Shown here one piece after another: positions 46,191 through 56,990 of a stretch of 64,000 nt of DNA. Made by a program: the position numbers and the translations under genes. Each line of letters begins with the position of its first letter. Position 1 is the stretch's first letter. The notes beneath the pieces are model-generated. The model was not told the DNA's origin and did not search any database. It saw nothing but the letters and a program-made list of their open reading frames with translations. The stretch covers positions 61,977,850 through 62,041,849 of the forward strand of contig NC_087063.1 in assembly GCF_963678635.1 (NCBI RefSeq), in the 5' to 3' direction. The stretch comes from Symsagittifera roscoffensis (taxonomy: Eukaryota > Xenacoelomorpha > Acoela > Convolutidae).

Positions 46191-46520
46191 TTCTACGTCT
46201 AAACATGGATTTAGAAAATATCGGTTACTTGTGACTCTATTTTCGATTTCGTTTTTCGATTTTCTATACAAACTACGTCGCATTCTACGTCGCAACATGG
46301 ATTTAGAAAATATCGGTTAGATGTGACTCTATTTTCGATTTCGTTTTTTGATTATCTATACAAACAAAGAAAGGATACGATAAAAAGGAAAAACGAACGT
46401 TTTGTTGTATACCTTGACTTCAAAAATGCTTGAAAATTTGAAAAACTAGACATTGGAGGAAAGTTTCTTGAAATAATTGCTAGTTACTTATCCCACCGCC
46501 AACAGTATGTTAAAGTATTC
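45625..46520. repeat. Local rearranged duplications of LINE RT sequence
   Basis: The block starting catggatttagaaaatatcgg recurs at 45625, 46203 and 46297. A following block (gcttgaaaatttgaaaaactagac...cagtat) recurs at about 45760 and 46430. Junctions share short strings such as cattctacgtc, which suggests replication slippage or microhomology repair. Confidence 0.75.
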
Positions 46521-47335
46521 AAAAAGTATCAAACTCATGCCTCCAGCTTTAGCTGAGCCTCAGCTGTCCTCCATCGAAACTTATTTTAATTGAACATTTT
46601 GTTTTCGTTCTATATATTTTATGGTTGCATTTTATCGCAAGTGGTGCAAAGCTCGACTTCACCTGTGTTTAATTTTCTTCCTTTTCCCATCGCAAAATCA
46701 GCTACCAGAGATAATCACCGGGAAGAGTGAAATGATATATCATATTAAAGGCCTTAGAGACGTATTTCGAACGACTTGAAAAATACTTGAATTTTTTCTT
46801 TTTTGTCTCAATTCGAACAATTAAGCAAGCGAGAAGGCTTACAGAAGCTTTTTTAAAAAAATTAAAAGCTTGTAATAACCTTATTTGAAACTTAATAATT
46901 TAGTTCACTCGAGTACTTTTTTAAAAATGTTTTAGGGCCTCTTTTCAATAAAAAATAAAAAAAACCTGCAAAAAATTGTGTTGTTTTTAGTTCTGTAATT
47001 TTTTTTAGTAATTTTTCAACATAAAAAATTTTTCTTTGTATTTTGTTTATTTACCATAATTGTCGATTATGCTTGTTTGTTTTGTTCGGCTCCTTTTATC
47101 TAACCACGATAACAAACGACACTAAAAACTATAAAAATGTTTTGTATTTCTAATGACTGGAATCGGAATACTCTTTGCTATTTTCACATTAGCCGGCAAT
47201 GCTTGTTTCATTATGTTATTGATTTTTTATAATTTGTAATTTTTTTCGTCTCTCAAATGCGGAGTAGTAAGTAAACTGAAAAACTAATTTGATGATTTTT
47301 TGAATTCAATTTAGACGCTTGAATACTATCGACAG

Positions 47336-48380
47336 ATGGTTTCAGCTGTCATCGCTGCACCTCCTAATTTCATTCAGCTAACGACACGCATGAATGCAAT
47401 CCCCCAACCCTGGCATCAATCACGCTCCCCCAATTGCACTCTCATCCTTCCACTGCCCAACACCCGCAAAAATCAACCCCCCACTAAAAAAGCTAGATTA
47501 ATACAAGACCCATGGTCGAACCCCCTTCCAGAACTCATAGAAACCACCACGAAGTTATACACCGAAGTGGTCCACTGGAAACCGGTCTTTATAATCTTTT
47601 CGAAAAATAAAGCTGGTCATAACTTCATTGAAACCCTCAATACAGCTCTGAACAGTTTGCAATTGACGCAGAAATGATCTTTCCACACTTACTATTATGC
47701 AAAACAACGTCCGAAAATGATGAATTTTTATCCAAAACAATAGCAAGGTGATTTAAGCAACTGCAAGACGGAAAAACGCTGCAAATGCGCTCGACAAAGG
47801 GCAGTAGAAAAAAAACTGAAATTGAAATACAGCAATTCAACACAAAGTAAAGAATAATGAAAAAGTATCAGAAGCAACAGCAAAAATAAAGGAACACAGC
47901 AAATGGCGTTCTTTTGCACGACGAGATCGTCAAAGGTAAGACAGTAGGAAGGTTGTCATAGAGAAGCCCTCGCCATCTGAACTAACTGATGAGAACTATA
48001 CTACGCCAGTCTCAAATGAATCAATTCATTTCGATCAATCGATGTTTGATCAGATAAACGGTCAACAAATCATGAAATCAGCCATGAGAACGCACGGATC
48101 CCATAAACCATCTGGCTTTGATGCAAATGAATGGAGATGTATTTTAACACATTTTGGGCAGCAATCAGTTGAGAGTTCGAAATAATTGCTAAAACTGCCA
48201 AAAATTGGCTACCGAAGAACTAAATCCAGAAATAACGGAACTAAATAACGCATGTTGATGAATACCTTTAGATAAGAGTCCAGAGTAAGACTCATAGACA
48301 TAGGAGAAATTAAGCATAGGATAATAGGACAAGCAATAACCAAAAGTAAAGCTTAAAAATATGTGAAAAGGTTATCAAAG
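47336..48380 (+). pseudogene. RT-like mobile-element protein, longer fragment (unit 3 to block B)
   Basis: The frame is open for 113 codons (47336-47677) because a one-base difference restores the reading past FSKN into FIETLNTALNSLQLT. It then shifts and continues through a K/R/Q-rich stretch to MKSAMRTHG, PSGFDANEWRCIL near 48110-48160. After another shift it reads LDKSP and VRLIGIGEI-HRIIGQAIT near 48270-48345. The order PSGLDA-W-RIL, PLDKSP, VRPIGIGEVLRRIIGKA is that of the RT-like family named in the unit 1 entry. Decayed. Confidence 0.6.
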
Positions 48381-48502
48381 AACAACTAATACCTAACCTA
48401 GTCAGTAAAGACACATTGCACCACCAATTCCGTGAGATATCTTCCCAACCCTTTAAAATGGGCGGCTTGAAATACAAGTTATGAAAAATTCGAAATGACC
48501 CT

Positions 48503-48560
48503 GTCATGCTCAAGTTTCTTGCGTCATGCTCAAGTTTCTTGTCATGCTCAAGTTTCTCGT
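48503..48560. repeat. Three tandem copies of a ~20-bp motif
   Basis: gtcatgctcaagtttctt starts at 48503, 48523 and 48541. The same triplet array is present in the two other block B copies near 53576 and 61860, so it predates the duplications. Confidence 0.8.
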
Positions 48561-48599
48561 GAAAATACAAAATTAATCAGATCTGAAGATTCGAGAAAT

Positions 48600-49266
48600 A
48601 TTTGCGGGAAAATTGACAGAAATCAATAGAGAAAAATTTAACCAGAATTTTCAGTACGAGTAGAGTTGTCTTGTTCCTGATACAGAGGATGAAGAGTTCA
48701 GAAAAAGAAGTGCAACTGATTGGGCGAGAGTGAGCCTTGACTGTTAAGGTGGACAGCCGAAGATGCCCAATAGTCCAGGGAAAAAACTTCTTGAGCTAAA
48801 CTTATTTACTGAAAAGTTTTTCTAGAGTTATGCTAGTTACGTTATTTACTTGAATCTAGAGTCATGCCGGTATGTGAGTACGTAAATCGACTTTCTTGAG
48901 TGCATTTTGTGATTATGTTGAGGAATGGTGAGTCTTAGGTTGATCCATCGGAGATCAATGGTCCATTTTCAAATAAAAACTAACAGTATACTTAAGCTTA
49001 CGCCCTGTTTTTATTGGCGTTGGCGTGTTTTAGATGTTTAGAGACCTAACCATGGGGGCGTTCTTTTTCTCTAGAGTGGGGGTTATTTTGGTAGTGGCCT
49101 TTAAGCAGTAACACGATTTTGTAGTCTCATTTTTTGCTTGAGCCGAATTCGCTCCGACTGAATGAGGTATAAAAGCACAAGGGATAAGGTCCCTGACCCT
49201 TGAGCGAGTGGTTATAGGACCTATTTTTCTTAGCCTCATATGTGATTTAAGTAGGTGAATGTTACA
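48600..49266 (+). repeat. LTR-B segment, copy 1
   Basis: Shares the ordered blocks listed for LTR-A, ending gaatgttaca-tagtgtttatttat. It includes a TATA-like string (tataaaagc near 49171). In the two later copies the same end is followed by a primer-site-like sequence. Confidence 0.5.
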
Positions 49267-49280
49267 TAGTGTTTATTTAT

Positions 49281-51731
49281 AAAAAAGCAAATGAATCAAA
49301 CAAAAAACTGACAACTCAAAAAAAATATAAAGAAAAAGTTTCCAGGCATCCCCGAACTAAAAACAGACAATAGTCAAGAAAGATACAATCATGATCTCAA
49401 GTAGGTTGAAGAGATCACAAAACACTTGGAATTAACTTGCAATGTCAGTCATACAAAACGACTGGGAAATTTTTTGAAGGGAAAGATCGCATCTATTATT
49501 GTGAAGATTGACAGTAACGATGCAAAACGGTTAATTATCTTGTCACTTGGCAAAATGAAAGACTACAAAACACCCGTTTTTTTAAGAAAAGACTTAAAGC
49601 CAGTTAGGGAAGCTGTTAAAAATTAACTGCTGCCAAAACGCAGAGAAATGATAAGCAATGGTAACAAAGCAAGTAAAATAAAAATTTTTAATCTCAAATT
49701 GCAGCAACAGAAGGACAAAAAATGGGCTGACATTGAAACTTACGAAAACGTAAGCACTTCAATTGAATGACTAAAGTCAGATTTTGCTTCTTGATAAGCA
49801 AAACAAAAAAAAAGGACGTCGTTTGCTTAACAGAGACATGGCCAAACCTTGACATACCTAACGAGAGTTTTTTCCTAAATAGCGGTTAAAAGTTTGCTTC
49901 GCGAACGAATTTTTTGAAAAACAAATATTGAACATGTTGCAATCAAAGCTCAAAAGATGACTTAACAGTAATATGTTGTTTATATAAACCCCCAAAACCA
50001 GTCGCTATAGGTGGCCAGAATAAGTGATGATATCCCTGATAGAAAACATCAAGACCTGTGCAAAAAATGACAAGCTGTAAATCAGTGATACTCACGGTAG
50101 ATTTGAATTTCGAGTACACTAATTGCCAGACATTATATTCGCAGAATGAACATTAATTGAAAATTTTTGAGTATTGTCGGAGTTAAACTTCCTTGGGTCC
50201 CTAAAACAAAAAGAGAAACATAATCATCAACCGATCTTGGGCAAATGAATTTAACAAAAGCTTCAAATCGGACCACGAAGTCTTTGTTGTTACACTGCAA
50301 CTAGAAACAGAAGTTAAGCACAAAAGTAAACCAAAAAAAAATTGCTTTTAACAATGTAGCATGAAAAACCTAAGCTACGATATAGAAGAACACCCTTTTG
50401 ATCTTTATTGCTTTTGTAGCGATGATGAATTACAGAAACAATGCTACAGTTGACTTGATTTTAAAATAACCGAAAATGTTTCCCAAAAAAACCACACACA
50501 GATTGAATCTTCGTCCATGGGTTGGAAATGGAGACCTCACACCTCTATGAAACGATATCAGCTCTCAAACCGAAACTGTCGAAAAAATCTTCTCTCAACA
50601 GAATTGTCAAACTTCAGATTAAATGAAAGTGAGATCAATGAAATGAAAAAAAAAACGAAAAATTTGACAAAGTTGCAAACTAACAAGGCATGTGGCCCAG
50701 ACCGGATAGGAAACACAGTGCTCAAACTTCTACCGTTTCTGTCCAAGTCATTATTAATGGTTTTCAAAACAGCCCTAAAAAGGTTTCTTTCCATGCTGTT
50801 GGAAGATAAGTGAAGTAATACCAATATTTTAGGACAAGAACAGATCAATGATTGAACAATACCGACCCATAAGTCTTATCAAAAGTCAAGGAAAAGTTTG
50901 TTTTTGATGATTTAAGTGACATTATAAAAAAGATTGGACCAATCGCAACATGGATTTAGAAAATATCGGTTAGTTGTGACTCTATTTTCGATTTCGTTTT
51001 TTGATTTTCTATACAAACAAAGAAAGGATACGATAAAAAGGAAAAACGAACCTTGACTTCAAAAATGCTTGAAAATTTGAAAAACTAGACATAGGAGGAA
51101 AGTTTCTTAAAATAGTTGCTAGTTACTTCTCCCACCGCCAACAGTATCTTAAAGTAAACGATTGAATTTCTGAAACAGTACTTGTCACTAGTGGTGTACC
51201 TCAAGGTTCCTCACTCAGCTCGCTACTTTTCATGTGAACAAACTACCGAAGGAAATAACAGAATGTGAAGCGTTCGGTTATGCGGATGATTTCAAGCTTG
51301 TAACTACGATTCCCGAAAAAATACAGAAGTATATATCGAAAGTAAAAGATTGGTACAGTGCTAGTAAAATGAAATTGAACGAAGGAAATTGCTATATCTT
51401 AGCAATAAAACATAAATAAGGCGTAAGGCATGACTTCACGATGATTTCAAAACAGCTTTCTAAAATAACCGAAAGAAAGGACCTTGCATTAACAATGGCT
51501 AGCAAAGTGTCATGGAAACCAAGCGTCAATAATATGTGTAACAAAACCTGGAAATCATTCTACGTCCTTAAAAGAAACACCTCCTCTCTTGCTGATAAAA
51601 ACACCAAACCCAATGCGTACGTGGGATTTGAAAAACTTGTTATAGACTTCAAACAAAAGAAAATTTTGATACTTCGACCGTTTTTTGGAACTTTTTTTGA
51701 TTACGTGTCAATTCTTAAGTTAAATGTTTAA
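49281..51731 (+). pseudogene. CR1/Jockey-like LINE, copy 4 (5'-truncated, best RT)
   Basis: It begins inside ORF1 (66-codon core open at 49426-49626). Endonuclease DVVCLTETW is near 49815-49845 and NKACGPDRIG at 50682. SGVPQGSSLSSLLF is at about 51188, YADDFKLV at 51279, and a 96-codon C-terminal frame at 51441-51731 has WKPSVN-MCNKTWKSFYVLKRN, a typical LINE RT thumb. The fullest palm and thumb in the window, but with frame breaks at each domain edge. Confidence 0.85.
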
Positions 51732-52691
51732 ACGAGAAACGGATTTTGGGAATCGTGTCAACTTTGGCCATGACAATTTTACAGCAGTAAAAAATTGAAA
51801 CTAACGTTTCAACCCAAGAAAAAAGTTTACTCTTAAGAAGCGGTTGCACGAAGATTTCCTACAGAAGCCGCTACTCCTTACCTTTTCGTTAAAAAAAAAA
51901 CGTAATTTCTTGTGTATTTTTCAAAAATCTCATAAATCTCATTGTTTTTCTCACTAACCTTAAAAGAGAAACAATTAAGGTTTTTGGCAAAGTCTAATTT
52001 TTGAATTACGTCTTTCGTCCCGCATTAGTATAAAAATTCAAAAAGTGTCAAACTCATGCCTCCAGCTTTAGCTGAGCCTCAGGTGTCCTCCATCGAAACC
52101 TATTTTAATTGAAAATTTTGTTTTCGTTCTATATATTTTATGGTTGCATTTTATCGCAAGTGGTGCGAAGCTCGCCTTCACCTGTGTTTAATTTTCTTCT
52201 TTTTCCCCACTCAAAATCAGCTACCAGAGATAATCACCGGGAAGAGTGAAATGATATATCATATTAAAGGCCTTAGAGACGTATTTCGGACAACTTGAAA
52301 AATACTTGAACTTTTTCTTTTCAATTTTGAGAAAAACTGGTTTGAAATTTTTGATGTTTGTCTCAATTCGAACAATTAAGCAAGCGAGAAGGCTTACAGA
52401 AGCTTTTTTAAAAAAATTAAAAGCTTGTAATAACCTTATTTGAAACTTAATAATTTAGTTCACTCGAGTACTTTTTTAAAAATGTTTTAGGGCCTCTTTT
52501 CAATAAAAAATCAAAAAAACCTGCAAAAAATTGTGTTGTTTTTAGTTCTGTAATTTTTTTTAGTAATTTTTCTACATAAAAAATTTTTCTTTGTATTTTG
52601 CTTATTTACCATGATTGTCGATTATGCTTTTTTGTTTTGTTCGGCTCCTTTTATCTAACCACGATAAGAAACGACACTAAAAACTATAAAA

Positions 52692-53450
52692 ATGTTTTGT
52701 ATTTCTAATGACTGGAATCGGAACACTCTTTACTATTTTCACATTAGAATGATCTTTCCACACTTACTATTATGCAAAACAACGTCCGAAAATGATGAAT
52801 CTTTATCCAAAACAAAAGCAAGGCGATTTAAGCAACTGCAAGACGGAAAAACGCTGCAAATGCGCTCGACAAAGGGCAGTAGAAAAAAAACTGAAATTGA
52901 AGCACAACAATTCAACAGAGTAAAGAATAATGAACAAGTATCAGAAGCAACAGCAAAAATAAAGGAACACAGCAAATGGCGTTCTTTCGCACGACGAGAT
53001 CGTCAAAGGTAAGACAGTAGAAAGGTTGTCATAGAGAAGCCCTCGCCATCTGAACTAACTGATGAGAACTATACTACGCCAGTCTCAAATGAATCAATTC
53101 ATTTCGATCAATCGATGTTTGATCAGATAAACGGTCAACAAATCATGAAATCAGCCATGAGAACGCACGGATCCCATAAACCATCTGGCTTTGATGCAAA
53201 TGAATGGAGATGTATTTTAGCACACTTTGGGCAGCAATCAGTTGAGAGTTCGAAATAATTGCTAAAACTGCCAAAAATTGGCTACCGAAGAACTAAATCC
53301 AGAACTAACGGAACTAAATAACGCATGTTGATGAATACCTTTAGATAAGAGTCCAGAGTAAGACTCATAGGCATAGGAGAAATTATGCATAGGATAATAG
53401 GACAAGCAATAACCAAAAGTAAAGCTTAAAAATATGTGAAAAGGTTATCA
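52692..53450 (+). pseudogene. RT-like mobile-element protein fragment, copy 2
   Basis: The frame is open at 52692-53012 (106 codons, including IFPHLLL and a K/R/Q-rich linker) and, after one TAA at 53010-53012, continues in the same frame to the TAA at 53256-53258. It covers MKSAMRTHG, PSGFDANEWRCIL and AHFGQQS. After a shift, PLDKSP and VRLIGIGEI-HRIIGQAIT follow. Relative to units 1-3, about 485 bp carrying the HWKP exon is missing between 'cacattag' (52747) and 'aatgatctttcc'. The first ~20 codons are thus a fusion with AT-rich tail. Confidence 0.6.
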
Positions 53451-53649
53451 AAGAACAACTAATACCTAACCTAGTCAGTAAAGACACATTGCACCACCAA
53501 TTCCGTGAGATATCTTCCCAACCCTCTAAAATGGGCGGCTTGAACAACAATTTATGAAAAATTTGAAATGACCCTGTCATGCTCAAGTTTCTTGCGTCAT
53601 GCTCAAGTTTCTTGTCATGCTCAAGTTTCTCGTGAAAATACAAAATTAA

Positions 53650-54352
53650 TCAGATCTGAAGATTCGAGAAATATTTGCGGGAAAATTGACAGAAATCAAT
53701 AGAGAAAAATTGCTATTCGCAATTTAACCAGATTTTTCACTACGAGTAGAGTTGTCTTGTTCCTGATAGAGAGGATGAAGAGTTCAGAAAAAGAAGTGCA
53801 ACTGATTGGGCGAGAGTGAGCCTTGACTGTTAAGGTGGACAGCCGAAGATGCCCAATAGTCCAGGAAAAAACCTTCTTGAGCTAAACTTATTTACTGAAA
53901 AGTTTTTCTTGAGTTATGTTAATTACGTTATTTACTTGAATCTAGAGTCGTGCCGGTATGTGAGTACGTTGTTCGACTTTCTTGGGTGCATTTTGTGATT
54001 ATGTTGAGGTAAGGTGAGTCTTAGGTTGATCCATCGGAGATCAAAGGTCCATTTTCAAATAAAAACTAACAATATACTTAAGCTTAAGCCCTGTTTTTAT
54101 TGGCGTTGGCGTGTTTTAGATGTTTAGAGACCTAACCATCGGGGCGTTCTTTTTTTCTAGAGTGGGGGTTATTTTGGTAGTGGCCTTTAAGCAGTAACAC
54201 GATTTTGTGATCTCATTTTTTGCTTGAGCCGAATTCGCTCCGACTGAATGAGGTATAAAAGCACAAGGGATAAGGTCCCTGACCCTTGAGCGAGTGGTTA
54301 TAGGGCCTAGTTTTCTTAGCCTCATATGTGATTTAAGTAGGTGAATGTTACA
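53650..54352 (+). repeat. LTR-B segment, copy 2 (candidate 5' LTR)
   Basis: Near-identical to copy 1. Its end is followed after 13 nt by a TGG-starting primer-site candidate, so this copy looks like the 5' LTR of a Gypsy-type element whose leader and gag would lie to the right. Confidence 0.5.
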
Positions 54353-54365
54353 TAGTGTTTATTTA

Positions 54366-54383
54366 TGGCGCTCCTGGGTGTTT
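54366..54383 (+). promoter_or_regulatory. Candidate tRNA primer-binding site
   Basis: TGGCGCTCCTGGGTG begins with the TGG complementary to a tRNA CCA end and lies 13 nt after the LTR-B end. The later copy at 62650 reads GGGCGCTCC, so the TGG is not conserved. The tRNA was not identified. Confidence 0.35.
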
Positions 54384-55767
54384 ATACGACACCAGGACTA
54401 CGGGATCGAACTCAATTGACACATCTCCGGGCTACATTTCCTTTCAAGAGTACCGGTGGTACGGTTCAAATGGAACGTGTCCACCTTCTGGTTGTACCGT
54501 GATGGCTTTTTAAGTGAACTTGAGAAAAATTCCAGGTGCGCTTTCCGATACCAGGCCTAGCTAACAGAGTAAATGGGCCTCTAGAGGAACAAAACAAACG
54601 GGTAAAAGTCAAAAAGCTAAACAAAAACGAAAAAATATAGAAATAGGAAGAAAAGTCCGTAAGAATTCAAAAAACCGCAGTGGCTTTGATTTCGACATAA
54701 ATCAAAGCTTTATTTTAATTAAAGTAGTATACTCATACTGTTTTCAACTAAGACCGATAGTTTAATTCAAAAGAGCAAATATTCACAGGTATCCGTTGAA
54801 AGGGGGCGTTGAAAGGGTTTTCAGGTAGCCTTGCAACCTTGAAGAACCACTGGGAGACTTCACCAAAAGAGGCGATCAGATAGAAGGCGAAGTGTTTCAT
54901 AGGACGGAGATTTGAAAAACGAGAGAAGGCACAACTGGGAACAGGCTTCAAGTAGGGTGATCAGAGCAATACAACAACTGAAGGGGATCACCAGGGTGCT
55001 TTTTTCAGTCAAACGGGTATCGTTAAAATCCGCTTTATACTATAGAGATAAGTATAAAAGTGATTAAGCGGCCCCCCGCACTTTTGAAGAACCGTTTTTA
55101 CTTGAGCAGAGCTTGGAAACAGGTTCTACGGACTTTCTCGTAAGTGATTTAGAACTCTTCCTGCTTTGGATGTTCTTCGGCTTAGAATGGGGGATAGAAA
55201 TAGGGGAGGTTAAAAGACGCTGGTTAACATAGAGGTTGGTGGTTGGAAATTTTAAGAAAAGGGGCTTCATTACAGTAACTATGCAATCGATATCGCCGAT
55301 ATAGTTACAATAGATCAACTAGAGTCTGAAATGGTCAAGTTAAAGACTCAGAACAAGAGTTGGATTGCAAATGTACCCAATAGTAAGCTCGAACTAAGGT
55401 AGGTAACCTTGGCCGGATCGGGTAGGGGGATGGGTAATAGACGATTTCTAGAAACCCATAAAGTAAACGCCCCATAACAACGTTAAAAAGGGGAAGAAAA
55501 ACGCATGACAATTAGGTACCAGACAATTTTTTGAAAGATGATTCTTGTCGACTTTGCATTTTGGTTTTTTTCCCTTTTTACTTTTTGAATTTAATTGCTT
55601 TTTTTGGAATAGATTTCAGGAGAATTGAGTAGGATTGATGCTTTTGCAACCACTAAAACTTTTAAAAACAAGTTGCATCTCAACTTGCATTGGGTTTAAG
55701 AATGAAAGGAAAATTAGAAAAAACTCAGTTAATTTTTTGGTGGAAAAAATGGTTTGGGGGAACTTAA
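54384..55767. other. Leader-like, non-coding block C
   Basis: Duplicated at 62668-64000. Only short frames on both strands. Contains G-rich runs (gggggatgggtaatag) and a T-rich end. Probably the untranslated leader between a primer site and gag. Confidence 0.4.
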
Positions 55768-56990
55768 CAAGAGTTCCGGAGGTGGCATTGGGATATTGGA
55801 TTGAGAATCTCAACACTTGAGTCACCGTAGTGAAGACGTTTGCACAAGTTCTGGAGGTAGTTTTGGGATAGTGATTTAAGGGTTCCAAAACTTGAGTCCT
55901 GGGATAGTGATTTAAGGGTCCCAACACTTGAGTCACGGGAGTGAGGAATTCTACAGGAGTTTCGGAGGTGGCATTGGGATATTGGATTGAGTATCTTAAC
56001 ACTTGAGTCACGGTAGTGGAGAAGTTTGCACGAGTTCTGGAGGTAGTTTTGCGATAGCGATTTAAGGGATCCAACACTTGAGTCCTGGGAGAGTGATTTA
56101 AGGGTCCCAACACTTGAGTCCTGGGTTAGTGATTCAAGGGTCCCAACACTTGATTCCTGGGATGGTGATTCAAGGGTCACAACACTTGAGTCCTGGGATA
56201 GTGATTTAAGGTCCCAACACTTGAGTCACGAGAGTAGAGAAGTCTACACGAGTTCTGAAGGTGGTACTGGGATAGTGGACTGAGTATCTCAACACTTGAG
56301 TCGCGGTAGTGCAGGAGATTGCACGAGTTCTGGATGTAGTTTTGGGATAGCGATTTAAGGGCTCCAACACTTGAATCCTGGGATAGTGATTTAAGGGTCC
56401 CAACACTTGAAACCTGGGATAGTGATTTAAGGGACCCAACAAGTGAGTCCTGGTATGGTCATTGAAGGTCCCAACGCTTGAGTCCTGGGATAATGATTTA
56501 AGGGTCCCAACACTTGGGTCTTGGGATAGTGATTCAAGGGTCGCAACACTAGAGTCCTGGGATAGTGATTTAATGGTCCCAACACTAGAGTCCTGGAATA
56601 GTGATTTAATGGTCCTAACACTTGAGTCCTGGGATAGTGATTTAATGGTCCCAACACTTGAGTCCTGTGATAGTGATTCGAGAGTCCCAATACATGAGTC
56701 CTGAGATAGTGGTTTAAAGGTCCCACCACCTAAAGTCTCGGGATAGTGAATTAAGCGTCCCAACACCTAAAGTCCTGGGATGGTAAATTAAGTATCCCAA
56801 CAACTCAAGTCCTGGGATACTAAACCAAGTATTCCAACAACTAAAGTCCTGGGATAGTGATTTAAGTAACCCAAAACCTTAATCCTGGGATGGTAAACCA
56901 AGTATTCCAACAACTAAAGTCCTATGATAGTGAATTAATTATCCCAACACCTAGTCCTGTGATAGTAAATTAAAAAATCCAACACATGGG
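55768..56990. repeat. 36-bp minisatellite with higher-order structure
   Basis: The 36-bp unit is cctgggatagtgatttaagg plus gtcccaacacttgagt. It repeats about 20 times between 56050 and 56990, with increasing divergence at the right. The left part alternates it with a longer unit (ttccggaggtggcattggga... at about 55771, 55954 and a relative at 56240), giving a second period. Because 36 is divisible by three, several frames on both strands stay open as 12-residue repeats; these are side effects, not genes. Confidence 0.95.

Larger units (their letters stand above)
40562..47743. repeat. Macro-repeat unit 3 (diverged, loses the unit end)
   Basis: It begins like unit 2 (tta/ttt catcaaaaccgg) and is colinear to about 47743, where units 1-2 and unit 3 diverge just after ccaaaacaatagca. 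It is more diverged from units 1-2 than they are from each other, especially after about 42900. It keeps LINE RT sequence missing from units 1-2 but carries its own local rearrangements at 45.6-46.5 kb. Confidence 0.9.
47744..49280. repeat. Block B, copy 1
   Basis: Shared at high identity with about 52800-54365 and 61080-62650. It contains the PSGFDA/VRLIGIGE gene fragment and the LTR-B segment. Here it is joined at 49280 directly to the middle of a LINE ORF1; in the other copies it continues into a leader-like region. Confidence 0.9.
50799..55715. repeat. 8.28-kb-period duplication, left copy
   Basis: From ttggaagata at 50799 the sequence is colinear with 59071-64000, with the offset growing only from 8,272 to 8,285 bp. 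It covers LINE RT, AT-rich tail, RT-like gene fragment, LTR-B and leader. The right copy runs off the window, so 55715 is a minimum end. Confidence 0.95.

Noticed and set aside
49150-49230. tRNA-like cloverleaf in LTR-B
   Set aside because: Arms could not be paired into a standard acceptor, D and T stem set, and no A/B box pair with proper spacing was found.
49030-49239. 69-codon minus-strand frame found in all three LTR-B copies
   Set aside because: It sits inside an LTR-like segment and the copies are near-identical DNA duplicates, so conservation does not imply coding.
55616-56766. Minus-strand frames of 165, 138 and 186 codons and a plus-strand frame of 80 codons
   Set aside because: All are translations of the 36-bp minisatellite; frames stay open because the period is a multiple of three.
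55768-56990. CRISPR-like regular repeat spacing
   Set aside because: Repeats are directly abutting and degenerate with no unique spacers, in eukaryotic DNA; a minisatellite.
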